Below are positions 7,656 to 15,696 of a DNA stretch of 64,000 nucleotides, piece by piece. Position 1 is the stretch's first letter, and every line of letters begins with the position of its first letter. Origin of the DNA: Kitasatospora humi. GTDB taxonomy: Bacteria; Actinomycetota; Actinomycetes; Streptomycetales; Streptomycetaceae. A program made the translations under genes and the position numbers. The notes under the pieces were generated by a model, which saw nothing but the letters and a program-made list of their open reading frames with translations, was not told where the DNA came from and did not search any database. The stretch is taken from assembly GCF_020907985.1 (NCBI RefSeq), contig NZ_JAJJPA010000021.1, positions 61,075-125,074 on the forward strand, in the 5' to 3' direction.

Positions 7656-8682
7656 AGGTCAACTCCCGTTCGGTCGGTTCGGCCGGTGTGCTGCTCGGGT
7701 CCGCGCCGCTGAGCCGCTTGGCGTCGCTCAGCAGCCGGACCGCCCTGACCTGCGGATCGAACTCGGCCCGCGGCGGCAGTGGTCCGGCCAGGAAACGGGC
7801 GTAGGCGCGGCGCAGATAGCTGCTCAGCGCGTCGTCGGGAAAGACGTCATGGCTGTTCAGGTTCCTTCCGTGCAACCGGAGTTGGGCGTACTCGTCATCG
7901 GCGCTGCCGGGGTAGTGGCCGATCGCGGTGCCCCGGGTGAAGCGCAGTGCGATCCGGCGTTCGCGCACCGGTGACATCAGGTCCGAGACGATCTCGGTGC
8001 GCACGCCGCCGTGGTGGGCCAGCACCAACCGGGCGCTGCCGAGCGCCGGGCGGAGCTGGTCGCCGACCCGCAGGTCCCGCCGGTCGGCGCCCAGCACCTC
8101 CGCGTCGCCGGCCAACTGCAGGGCCACGCCCAGCGCGTGCGGGATCTCGACGTCGAAGGCGGTGGGGTGGCCGCTGGTGGTCAGCGAGCGGCGGAACCGC
8201 GGCTTGTGCTGGCGCACCGAGATGCGCCGCAGCTCGCCGAGTTCACCGCCGCGCACCAGCGCGGTGAGCCGCTCGGTGAGGGTGCTGGCCAGCCACGGCG
8301 CCACCACCGCGACCTCCAGGCCGAGATGGTGCACCAGGTCGGCGAGGGCCTCCAGGTCGTCCGGGTGGGCCGCCAGCGGCTTCTCGATGATCAGCCGGCG
8401 GAAACCCAGTGCGGCGAGCTCCGCCACCAGTTCGGCCCGGCGCTGGGGCGGGGTGCAGATGTGCGCCACGGTGCGCTCCGGGTCGAGCACCGTGCGGGCG
8501 GCGCCGAGCGAGGGCAGCAGCCGCAGGTCGGGGGAGTCGGGTAACGCGGCCGGGCTGGGATCGACGGCGAGCAGCGGCGCATCGGCGAACAGCCGTGCGG
8601 GTTCGTGCCGCAGTCGTAGCAGCACCGGCAGGTGCAGCCCGGCACCCGCTCGGCCGAGGCCGACGATGAGGGTGCGGAACAT
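7645..8682 (-). CDS. Gfo/Idh/MocA-family oxidoreductase (Gfo/Idh2), first gene of the left arm
   Basis: A 345-residue protein with an N-terminal Rossmann motif (LIVGLGRAGAGLHLPVL), VAHICTPPQRR and IIEKPLAAHPDD. I choose the ATG at 8682 because AGGAGGTGG lies nine bases upstream and the Rossmann strand follows at once. The C-terminal half departs strongly from Gfo/Idh1 (SVRQHKPRFRRSL, HGRNLNSHDVFPDDALSSY), so the two act on different substrates or steps. It opens the six-gene minus-strand operon, diverging from the aminotransferase arm at 8981 over a 298-bp region that holds both promoters. Confidence 0.87.
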   Translation of the reverse strand: MFRTLIVGLGRAGAGLHLPVLLRLRHEPARLFADAPLLAVDPSPAALPDSPDLRLLPSLGAARTVLDPERTVAHICTPPQRRAELVAELAALGFRRLIIEKPLAAHPDDLEALADLVHHLGLEVAVVAPWLASTLTERLTALVRGGELGELRRISVRQHKPRFRRSLTTSGHPTAFDVEIPHALGVALQLAGDAEVLGADRRDLRVGDQLRPALGSARLVLAHHGGVRTEIVSDLMSPVRERRIALRFTRGTAIGHYPGSADDEYAQLRLHGRNLNSHDVFPDDALSSYLRRAYARFLAGPLPPRAEFDPQVRAVRLLSDAKRLSGADPSSTPAEPTERELTCVH

Positions 8683-8980
8683 CGCGCGGTGCCACCTCCT
8701 GGGCGGTTCTTGGCCGCATGGGTCAGGCCGGATCGGAACGGCGACAGGGTGCCGATCGGCCTGATGGCAAGTCAACTCGCTCTGGGTGGTTACCTTCACT
8801 AAAGAGTGGTTTATGAGTAATCAGCACTCTTTTGACGGTATGCCGCTGGACAGCCGACGTAGCCTCGGTCCCCACATCCGAGCCTTCGCCCCCGCGGGGA
8901 CGGGGCACGCCTCCGGCCTGGCGGCCGGGAGTCGCCCCCACCCGGCCGCCGGGCGGGAAGGCCTCGCCCTGAGAGGGGGA
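8683..8980. promoter_or_regulatory. Shared divergent promoter region with an inverted repeat
   Basis: This region separates the two divergent biosynthetic arms. It is visibly more AT-rich around 8785-8840. AAAGAGTG at 8801-8808 is inverted as CACTCTTT at 8825-8832 with a 16-base spacer, a layout suited to a dimeric regulator. No cluster regulator gene lies in either arm, so the binding protein would be encoded elsewhere. Frames running through this stretch into the aminotransferase lack homology-like sequence before about 8981. Confidence 0.55.
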
Positions 8981-10267
8981 GTGTTGCAGCCATCCACCGC
9001 CAACGCCGGCGCGCTGCCCAGGCAGCCGGCCGGCCGCCGACCGGTGCCGTTCTTCACCCAGGCCCGCACCTTCGAGGAGCTGTGGCCGCTGATCGAGCGC
9101 CGGGCCGTGGAGGTGCTCGACGACGGCAAGTTCTCGCACGGCAACCAAGTCGCCCAGCTGGAACGGGCGCTGGCCGAGTACACCGGCGCCCGCCAGGTGA
9201 TCGGCGTCAACAGCGGCACCGACGCGCTGGTGCTGCTGCTGCGGGCGGCCGGACTGCGGCCCGGTGACGAGGTGGTGGTGCCCGCGTTCAGCTTCTTCGC
9301 CTCGGCGAGTTCCGTGGTGCTGGCCGGCGGCCGGCCGGTCTTCGCCGACATCGACCCGCAGACCTACGCGCTGGACCCGGCGGCGCTGGAGGCCGTCCTC
9401 GCCGAGCGTGACGGTGCGGAGCGGACCAGGTTCGTGATGCCGGTGCACCTGTTCCACCGGCTCGCCGACCTTCCCGCGCTCTGCGCGGTGGCCGACCGGT
9501 ACGGCCTGACCGTGCTGGAGGACAGCGCCGAGGCGATCGGGATGCGCCTGGGCGGCCGGCACGCCGGACTGTTCGGCGTCGGCGGGGTGCTGTCCTTCTT
9601 CCCGACCAAGACACTGGGTGCGATCGGGGACGCCGGCGCGGTGCTCACCGACGACGACGAGGTCGCCGCGACGGTGGCCGCGCTGCGCCACCACGGGCGG
9701 TTCGGGCGGACCATCGGCGACTTCTCGACGATCAACACCAGTACCTCGCTGCCGGGTTGCAACAGCAAGATGGACGATCTGCAGGCGGCCGTGCTGCTGG
9801 CCAAACTGACCAGGCTGGACGCCGACATCGCCCGCCGGGCCGAGCTGGCGGCCGCCTACGACGAGCGGCTGGCCGACGTGCCGGAGGTGCTGCGCCGCCC
9901 GCCGGTGGGCGGCGTGGAGGGCCAGGTCTTCTACGTCTACCTGATCGAGACCGAACGCCGCGACGAGCTCGCCGCCTACCTGGCGCTGCACGGCGTGGAG
10001 ACCGAGGTCTACTACCCCTCGCCGCTGCCGCTGCAGCCCTGCTTCGCCGAACTCGGCCACCGGCCGGGCGAGTTCCCGGTCGCCGAGGCCGCCTGCGGCC
10101 GCACCCTGGCGCTGCCGCTCTACCCGGAGCTGGAGTTCGACCAGGTCGACACCGTCTGCGAACTGATCCGCGCCTTCCACCGGAAGCCGACGAACACCGG
10201 CCACCGGGAGCCGACGAACACCGGCCACCGGGAGCCGACGACCACCGCCCACCGGGAGAGCGAGTGA
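8981..10267 (+). CDS. DegT/DnrJ/EryC1/StrS-family PLP aminotransferase (first of two)
   Basis: A 428-residue fold-type I aminotransferase. I take the GTG at 8981 just after AGAGGGGG; longer in-frame starts run into the promoter region. The PLP lysine is Lys210 in FFPTKTLGAIGDAG; other family marks are VNSGTDALVLLLRA, EVVVPAFSFFASA, PVFADIDPQTY and LEDSAEAIGMRLGG. StrS-like enzymes transaminate keto sugars or keto cyclitols, usually with Glu or Gln; SMAT-type glycine/Asn-Ser patterns cannot decide the donor by eye. The protein ends in three 8-residue repeats (PTNTGHRE). Its stop overlaps the GTG of the second aminotransferase, so the two are translated together. Confidence 0.92.
   Translation: MLQPSTANAGALPRQPAGRRPVPFFTQARTFEELWPLIERRAVEVLDDGKFSHGNQVAQLERALAEYTGARQVIGVNSGTDALVLLLRAAGLRPGDEVVVPAFSFFASASSVVLAGGRPVFADIDPQTYALDPAALEAVLAERDGAERTRFVMPVHLFHRLADLPALCAVADRYGLTVLEDSAEAIGMRLGGRHAGLFGVGGVLSFFPTKTLGAIGDAGAVLTDDDEVAATVAALRHHGRFGRTIGDFSTINTSTSLPGCNSKMDDLQAAVLLAKLTRLDADIARRAELAAAYDERLADVPEVLRRPPVGGVEGQVFYVYLIETERRDELAAYLALHGVETEVYYPSPLPLQPCFAELGHRPGEFPVAEAACGRTLALPLYPELEFDQVDTVCELIRAFHRKPTNTGHREPTNTGHREPTTTAHRESE
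10187..10258 (+). repeat. Three in-frame 24-bp tandem repeats at the 3' end of the first aminotransferase
   Basis: Units at 10187-10210, 10211-10234 and 10235-10258; the first two are identical, the third differs at a few bases. They encode P-T-N/T-T-G/A-H-R-E and extend the protein beyond the last conserved helix (VCELIRAFHRK). Confidence 0.85.
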
Positions 10268-11400
10268 AGACCGCCCAGTCGACCGAGATCCCGTTCTTTC
10301 CGCCGGACCTCTTCGAGGGCGACCGGGACGAACTGCTGCGCCTGCTGCGCGAGATCGGCACCGGTGCGAGCCAGCGGTTCATCCTGGGCGAGCAGACCGC
10401 GCTGCTGGAGCGGGAGTTGGCCGAGCAGCTGGGCGCCGCCGACGTCGTCGCCTGCTCCAGCGGCAGCACCGCGCTGACCATGGTGCTGGCGGCGCTGGAG
10501 GTCGGGCCGGGTGACGAGGTGGTGGTGCCGGCCTTCGGCTGCGCCCCGCTGGCAGCCGGCGTGCTGCAGTTGGGGGCCCGGCCGGTCTTCGCCGACATCG
10601 ACCCGTGGACCATGGTGGCCGACCCGGCCGCGGTGGAGCAGCGGATCACCGAGCGGACCAAGGCGCTGATGCCGGCGCACGTGTTCTCGGTGATGGCCGA
10701 CATGCCGGCCTTCCGGGCGCTGGCCCGGCGGCACGGGCTGCGGCTGGTGGAGGACTCCGCGGTGGCCCAGGGCGGGGTGCTGGCGGGACGGCCGGCCGGG
10801 CTGTGGGGCGAGGCCGGGGTCTACTCCTTCGTCCAGGTGAAGACCTTCGGCATGCCCGGGGAGGGCGGCGTGGTGGTCACCGGGGACGCCGGGATCGGCC
10901 GCACGGTGCGGATGCTGCGCAACCACGGGCAGGACGGCAGGACCAGGTTCCGGCACCACCGGATCGGCTGGAACAGCCGGTTCGACGAACTGCAGGCCGC
11001 CTTCCAGCGCTACCGGTTGCCCGGACTGCCGGCCCGGCTGGCCCGGCGGGCCGAGATCGCGGCGTACTACACCGAGCGCTTCACGCCGCTGGTCGCCCGA
11101 GGGGTGCAACCGCCGCCGCCCGGCACCGAGGGCCGCTGCTACTACGTGTACACGGTGCTGGCCGAGCGGCGCGACGCACTGGCCGACCACCTGGGGGCGC
11201 GCGGCATTGCGTCGCACGCCTACTACCCGCAGATCCTGCCCCGGCAGGAGGCGTTCGCGCCGTACGCCCGCGCGGGGGACAGCTGGCCCGCCGCCGACCG
11301 GGCCGCCGAGCGGGCGCTGTCGATCCCCGTCTACCCCCATCTGACTGACCGACAGGTGGAGCGCATCGCCGACGCCGTATGCGACTTTGCCGTCGTTTGA
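10264..11400 (+). CDS. DegT/DnrJ/EryC1/StrS-family PLP aminotransferase (second of two)
   Basis: A 378-residue paralogue of the preceding enzyme. The PLP lysine is Lys193 in FVQVKTFGMPGEGG; also CSSGSTALTMVLAAL, EVVVPAFGCAPLAAG, PVFADIDPWT, LVEDSAVAQGGVLAG and the late GRCYYVYTVLAERRDAL. The active-site stretch around the lysine (QVKTFG) differs from the usual PTKNLG and from its neighbour, so substrate preference probably differs. GTG start overlaps the upstream stop (GTGA). Two aminotransferases plus two Gfo/Idh dehydrogenases suggest a product carrying two amino groups, or one true aminotransferase and one relative with another PLP reaction such as AHBA-synthase-like aromatisation or dehydration. 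Confidence 0.9.
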   Translation: MKTAQSTEIPFFPPDLFEGDRDELLRLLREIGTGASQRFILGEQTALLERELAEQLGAADVVACSSGSTALTMVLAALEVGPGDEVVVPAFGCAPLAAGVLQLGARPVFADIDPWTMVADPAAVEQRITERTKALMPAHVFSVMADMPAFRALARRHGLRLVEDSAVAQGGVLAGRPAGLWGEAGVYSFVQVKTFGMPGEGGVVVTGDAGIGRTVRMLRNHGQDGRTRFRHHRIGWNSRFDELQAAFQRYRLPGLPARLARRAEIAAYYTERFTPLVARGVQPPPPGTEGRCYYVYTVLAERRDALADHLGARGIASHAYYPQILPRQEAFAPYARAGDSWPAADRAAERALSIPVYPHLTDRQVERIADAVCDFAVV

Positions 11401-11431
11401 TCGAAGGCGACCGGTAGTCATGGGTTTCCAG

Positions 11432-11467
11432 CCCCGACGGGTGACACTTCGTTCACACTCGTCGGGG
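11432..11467. terminator. Hairpin after the second aminotransferase
   Basis: CCCCGACG at 11432-11439 pairs with CGTCGGGG at 11460-11467; GTG/CAC extends the stem inside with a small bulge. It lies 32 bases past the stop at 11400 and so may end or weaken transcription before the secreted-protein gene. The rest of 11468-11690 holds no gene I can support. Confidence 0.6.
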
Positions 11468-11690
11468 CCGCCTTATGGGTGAAGAACGTTGACCGTCCGA
11501 GTGAAGTCCAGGACCGGTCATGCGGGACTTTTTCGGATCGGCTCCGAGCCGGCGCCCAAGCGCCGCAAGGGTTCGCGGCATTCCGGAGCCAACGACCCGC
11601 CGATGACACGGAGAGTGACGGATTTCTGCCTCACTGTGATCCACTTGCGCCGAGCTCGGGCATCCGGCCCGACATGTCCTAGGAGGACCC

Positions 11691-12188
11691 ATGCAATTCA
11701 CGACCAAGCGCTCCGTCGCCCTTGCGGTCGCCGGTCTGGTCGTGGGCACGCTCGGCGCGCTGAGCGTTCCGGCTCTCGCGGACAACGCGCCCGCGCCCCA
11801 GAACGCCAGCCGGATCCCGGCGATGACCCTGGACTTCGCCGGCAGCAACAGCGAGGCCAGCAGCCCGCAGCAGGTCGGCGTCGCCTTCGGTGGCCGCGGC
11901 ATCGTCAAGGACACCGAGGGCAACAAGATCGGTACGGTCTACGACGTCTGTGCCAAGGACGCGATCGAGGCCAAGGCGGACATCGTGTTCTGCACCGGCA
12001 TGATCGAGACCGAGCGGGGCAAGATCTCGTTCAGCGCCACGCTGCCGATCAGCGACGACGCGGCCAAGCCGGAGCACGAGGCCTTCACCGGTGTGGTCAA
12101 CGGCGGCACCAAGGACTACGAGGGCGTCAGCGGCGAGGTCCGCTTCAAGCCGCAGGCCCAGGGCGTGTTCGACGCCACCTTCAGCTGA
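11691..12188 (+). CDS. Secreted allene oxide cyclase-like/dirigent-type beta-barrel protein
   Basis: A 165-residue protein with a Sec signal peptide (basic MQFTTKRS, hydrophobic core, likely cut after VPALA near residue 30). The mature part matches the small allene-oxide-cyclase barrel shape: VGVAFGGRGIVKD, GNKIGTVYDVC, IVFCTGMIETERGKISFSA, EAFTGVVNGGTKDYEGVSGE and FDATFS. Two cysteines could form a disulfide. The ATG follows AGGAGG. Such barrels include plant cyclases and dirigent proteins and, in bacteria, pericyclase-like barrels, though most bacterial relatives are uncharacterised. It has its own upstream gap and a terminator after it, so it may be a separate unit within the locus. Confidence 0.75.
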   Translation: MQFTTKRSVALAVAGLVVGTLGALSVPALADNAPAPQNASRIPAMTLDFAGSNSEASSPQQVGVAFGGRGIVKDTEGNKIGTVYDVCAKDAIEAKADIVFCTGMIETERGKISFSATLPISDDAAKPEHEAFTGVVNGGTKDYEGVSGEVRFKPQAQGVFDATFS

Positions 12189-12206
12189 TCCCAGCGTAGC
12201 CCGACC

Positions 12207-12236
12207 GGGGAGCCGTCGATCCGTCGACGGCTCCCC
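12207..12236. terminator. Perfect 13-bp hairpin terminator
   Basis: GGGGAGCCGTCGA (12207-12219) and TCGACGGCTCCCC (12224-12236) pair exactly around a TCCG loop, 19 bases past the stop of the secreted barrel gene. Confidence 0.85.
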
Positions 12237-12277
12237 GTCTGCTGCCACCCCGCCGTTCGTGACCGGAGTACCGACCG

Positions 12278-13072
12278 ATGAACACCACCCCCGCGCCGGG
12301 ATACGCCTTCGCCGAGCTGGGCGAGCTGGTCCAGGACCACGCCGCCAGCCGGTCCGCCGCCTATGACCCGTTCACCGTCGAGCGGTTGGCCGCGACCGGC
12401 GTCGGCGCCGGCTGGTCCTGCCTCGAAGTCGGCGCCGGCGAGGGCGAGATCGCGCACTGGCTGGTCCGGCGGGTCGCGCCCGGCGGCCGGGTGCTGGCCG
12501 TCGACCTGGCGCCCGAGCGGGTGCCCGCGGCTGCCGGGCTGCGGATCGAGCGGCATGACATCGGCCACGACCCGCTGCCCACCGCGGAGTTCGACCTGAT
12601 CCACGCCCGGCTGGTGCTCCAGCACGTGCCGGAGCGGCAGGCCGCGCTGGACCGGCTGCGCACCGCGCTGCGGCCCGGCGGCTGGATCCAGATCGACGAG
12701 TTCGACGTCTCCTACGGCCCGGTGCTGATGGCGCCCTCCGCCGAGGCGGCCCGGCTGTACGAGACCTTCCTGGCGGCCAAGAACCGCGCGCTCGCGGCCA
12801 CCGGTGCCCGGCCCACCTGGGGCCGCGAGGTCGCCGCCGACCTCGCCGCCGCCGGCTTCGAGGCAGTCGACCCGCAACCGCGCATCGTGCTCTGGCAGGC
12901 CGGCCACCCGGGCCTGGAACTGCTGGTCAGCCACACCCGGACGCTGCGGGACCGGCTGCTGGAGCAAGGGATGACCGACAGCCAGCTGGAGCAGGTGCGG
13001 GCGGTGATGCGGCATCCGGGGTTCCGGGCCGCCTCCTGCGTCCGCTACTGCGTGCAGGCCCGCCGCCCCTGA
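12278..13072 (+). CDS. Class I SAM-dependent methyltransferase
   Basis: A 264-residue methyltransferase: motif I CLEVGAGEGEIAHWL, acidic post-I residue in VLAVDLAPERV, motif II-like EFDLIHARLVLQHVPER and LRPGGWIQIDEFD. The domain and length fit small-molecule O-, N- or C-methyltransferases of the UbiE/type-11 kind. It starts a run of four plus-strand genes (methyltransferase, UbiA, ligase, FAD enzyme), which is compatible with quinone- or meroterpenoid-like modification, but the methyl acceptor cannot be told. Confidence 0.88.
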   Translation: MNTTPAPGYAFAELGELVQDHAASRSAAYDPFTVERLAATGVGAGWSCLEVGAGEGEIAHWLVRRVAPGGRVLAVDLAPERVPAAAGLRIERHDIGHDPLPTAEFDLIHARLVLQHVPERQAALDRLRTALRPGGWIQIDEFDVSYGPVLMAPSAEAARLYETFLAAKNRALAATGARPTWGREVAADLAAAGFEAVDPQPRIVLWQAGHPGLELLVSHTRTLRDRLLEQGMTDSQLEQVRAVMRHPGFRAASCVRYCVQARRP

Positions 13073-13111
13073 ACGACCCATTCGACAACCTCACGAAGAG
13101 GATTCCCCACC

Positions 13112-14077
13112 GTGCTGGACACCCTCGCGCCAGTCCGACGGTACCGGCCCACCGCCGTGTCCTGGCGGGCCTACGTCCGCCTCGCCAAGCTGGACGTCTA
13201 CGACTACTACCTGGCCACCCCGCTGCTGCTGGCCATGCTGCTGCCCGCCCGGCCGCTCACCCTGCGGGGCTGGGCGGTCCTCGGTCTCTTCCTGGTCGGC
13301 GGCATCGCCATGTTCGCCGGGCTGTGCTCCTTCGACGACGTGACCGGCTACCGGGACGGCAGCGACGCCGCCAACTACGGGCCCGACGCGCCGGCCCGCC
13401 GACTGGCCCGCAAGCCGCTGATCGCCGGCGCGCTGACCGAGCGGCGGGCCGTCCGGTTCGCCTGGTGGGCGACCGCCGCGCAGTTCGGCTGCTGGGGAGT
13501 GGCGCTGGCGATCGCGCCGCACCGGCCCTGGTGGGCCGTCGCCAGCACGCTCGGCTGCCTGTTCGCCGGTTTCCAGTACTCCTGGTGGCTGCGGCTGAGC
13601 TACCGCGGCTGGCAGGAGTTCCTGCTCGCCTTCTACGGCTGGGTCTTCGTGCTCGTGCCCTACGGGCTGATCACCGGCCGGATGGGCGGCTTCGCGGCGG
13701 TACTGGGACTGGTCTTCGGGCTCGGCCCGCTGCTCTTCGGCGTCTACTCCAACGTCAACGACATCGCGGGCGACCGGGCGGTGGGCCGGCGCACGGTGGC
13801 GGTGCTCGCCCCGCCGGCCGGCAACACCGCGTTCATCGCGGCACTCTGCGCGGTGGAGGCGGCGCTGCTCCTGGTGCCCGCTCAACTCGGCTACGCCCCG
13901 GGCTGGTTCGCTGCCCTGGTGATGCCGGTGATCGCGCTGCGGGCCGGCCAGTTCACGCTCGGCCTGGTGGCCGGCTCCCGGGAGATCCTGCGGGCCCGCC
14001 GGCTGGGCATCCACACCCACCGGGTCTGCACCGCACTGCTGGTGGCCGCCTGCCTGCTCAACGGCGGTGCGGCATGA
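13112..14077 (+). CDS. UbiA-family prenyltransferase
   Basis: A 321-residue membrane protein, eight or nine hydrophobic spans. The two aspartate-rich motifs of UbiA enzymes are visible: CSFDDVTGYRDGSD near residue 72 and SNVNDIAGDRAVGRRT near 213. These bind the Mg2+-diphosphate of an isoprenyl donor; the acceptor is usually an aromatic ring, sugar or glycerol phosphate. GTG start at 13112. Its stop overlaps the ATG of the adenylating enzyme (ATGA), so the two are coupled. It indicates a prenylated or membrane-embedded product or intermediate. Confidence 0.9.
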   Translation: MLDTLAPVRRYRPTAVSWRAYVRLAKLDVYDYYLATPLLLAMLLPARPLTLRGWAVLGLFLVGGIAMFAGLCSFDDVTGYRDGSDAANYGPDAPARRLARKPLIAGALTERRAVRFAWWATAAQFGCWGVALAIAPHRPWWAVASTLGCLFAGFQYSWWLRLSYRGWQEFLLAFYGWVFVLVPYGLITGRMGGFAAVLGLVFGLGPLLFGVYSNVNDIAGDRAVGRRTVAVLAPPAGNTAFIAALCAVEAALLLVPAQLGYAPGWFAALVMPVIALRAGQFTLGLVAGSREILRARRLGIHTHRVCTALLVAACLLNGGAA

Positions 14078-15666
14078 GGCTTTTGCGCCCGCTTCCGCTC
14101 GACTTCGGCCCGTACTTCGAAACCCTGGCCGACCGCGGCTGCCCGACGACCGTGCGGCTGAGCCGCCCGCTGGACCTCGCGCCGGACCGCGGCTGCGTCT
14201 GGACCATTCCCCAACTCGCCGAGCTGGTGCGGGAGATGTCGGGCGTGCTGGCCGCCGCCAAGGTGCGGCCCGGCGACCGGGTGGCGATCCACAAGACGAA
14301 CCACTGGGACTACGCGCTGCTGGCCGCCGCCACCGCGCGGATCGGCGCGGTGCCCGCGCTGCTCTCGGGGGGTCTGCCGCCGGAGGCACTGGGCGTCCTG
14401 CTCGCGCGGCTGCGGCCCGAGTTGCTGCTCTCCGACCGGGCCACCCTGGCGCTCGCGGCCGACCGGCCGGCCGTCCGCACGCTCTGCCTGGACGGGGCGG
14501 CGCCCGGCTGCACCGATCTGGCCGACCTGCTCGGCGGCGCGGTCCCCGCCGTCCACCGGCGCACGGACGACCAACCGCTGGTGATCATGCACACCTCCGG
14601 CACCACCGGGGTGCCGAAGCTGGTGGTGCACTCCACCCGCAGCCTGGTCCGCCGGATCACCGGGTTCGAGGCCCGCCGCTGGCCGGTCGTCTCGGTGCGG
14701 CCCGAGGACACCGCGGCCAGCGCGGTCTCCTTCGCGCACGGCCGGGCGGTCTCCTGGACCATCTCCGCGTTCTGGGGCCGACCGCGCACCGCGCTGCTGC
14801 TGGCCGACTCCGGACCCGCCGCCGTCCAGCTGCTGCGCGAGCACCCGCCCACCCTCATGGAGGCACTGCCCGCCACCTACCAGCAGTGGCAGTCGCTGGC
14901 CGCCGGACCCGACGGCCCGTTCACCGCGATGCGCCTGTTCATCAGCACCTTCGACGCGGTGCACCCGCCCACCGTGCGGACCTTCCTCCAGGCCAGCAGC
15001 CGGCGGCACCCCGTCTGGCTGCAGGGTTGGGGCCAGAGCGAGACCGGACCGCTGAGCTTCCGGTTCCTCACCCGCCGCTCGCTGGCGCGGCACGAGGAGC
15101 GCCACCCCACCACCCGCGACCTGGGCCGGCCGGTGCCCGGCTGGGTGGGCCTGCGGGTGGTCGACCCGGTCACCGGCCGGCCGCTGCCGCGCGGGCGGGT
15201 CGGACTGCTGCAGGCCCGGGTGCCCGGACTCTGCCAGGGCTACGTCGGCGAACCCGAGCGCTGGGCGGCGAAGCTCGACGGGCGCTGGTTCAGCACCGGC
15301 GACACCGGGTTGCGCACCCGCACCGGCCGGGTGCGGCTGCTGGACCGCGAGGTCGACATGATGCCGGGTGGCAGCTGCGTGGAGCTGGAGGACGTGCTGC
15401 ACGACCGACTGCCGGAGGTCGAGGAGGCGGTGGTGCTGGCCGCCGGTCCCGGACGCTCGGCGGTGCCGCTGCTGGTCACCAGGGACGGCCTGCTCGACCC
15501 GGGCCGCTGGCAGCACGCGGTGCGCGACCTGCCGCCGCTGACCGATCCGGTGCTGGTCGGCCCGGAGGCGCTGCCCCGCACCGGCACCGGCAAGGTGCGG
15601 CGTCACCTGCTGCACGACCGCTACCTGGCGGGCGCGGCGCGCTACGGGAGCGGGCGGTGGACCTGA
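14074..15666 (+). CDS. AMP-binding adenylate-forming ligase (acyl/aryl-CoA or acyl-AMP ligase)
   Basis: A 530-residue ANL-superfamily enzyme. The P-loop-like A3 motif is HTSGTTGVPKL near residue 174; GWGQSETGP (A5), FSTGDTGLR (A7) and the C-terminal lysine in LPRTGTGKVRR (A10) are all present, so it should be active. No carrier protein gene lies nearby. The substrate acid cannot be predicted by eye. ATG overlaps the UbiA stop and the FAD enzyme follows after 30 bases with AGGAGG, so all three form one operon. It would activate a carboxylate for transfer to an amine, CoA or alcohol. Confidence 0.9.
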   Translation: MRLLRPLPLDFGPYFETLADRGCPTTVRLSRPLDLAPDRGCVWTIPQLAELVREMSGVLAAAKVRPGDRVAIHKTNHWDYALLAAATARIGAVPALLSGGLPPEALGVLLARLRPELLLSDRATLALAADRPAVRTLCLDGAAPGCTDLADLLGGAVPAVHRRTDDQPLVIMHTSGTTGVPKLVVHSTRSLVRRITGFEARRWPVVSVRPEDTAASAVSFAHGRAVSWTISAFWGRPRTALLLADSGPAAVQLLREHPPTLMEALPATYQQWQSLAAGPDGPFTAMRLFISTFDAVHPPTVRTFLQASSRRHPVWLQGWGQSETGPLSFRFLTRRSLARHEERHPTTRDLGRPVPGWVGLRVVDPVTGRPLPRGRVGLLQARVPGLCQGYVGEPERWAAKLDGRWFSTGDTGLRTRTGRVRLLDREVDMMPGGSCVELEDVLHDRLPEVEEAVVLAAGPGRSAVPLLVTRDGLLDPGRWQHAVRDLPPLTDPVLVGPEALPRTGTGKVRRHLLHDRYLAGAARYGSGRWT

Positions 15667-15696
15667 TGAGCCGTCCCTCTCCGGCAGGAGGCCGCT

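Noticed and set aside
8981..11400. AHBA or mC7N aminocyclitol cluster
   Set aside because: No aminoDHQ synthase, EEVS or sedoheptulose cyclase gene and no PKS; only the DegT and Gfo/Idh families are shared.
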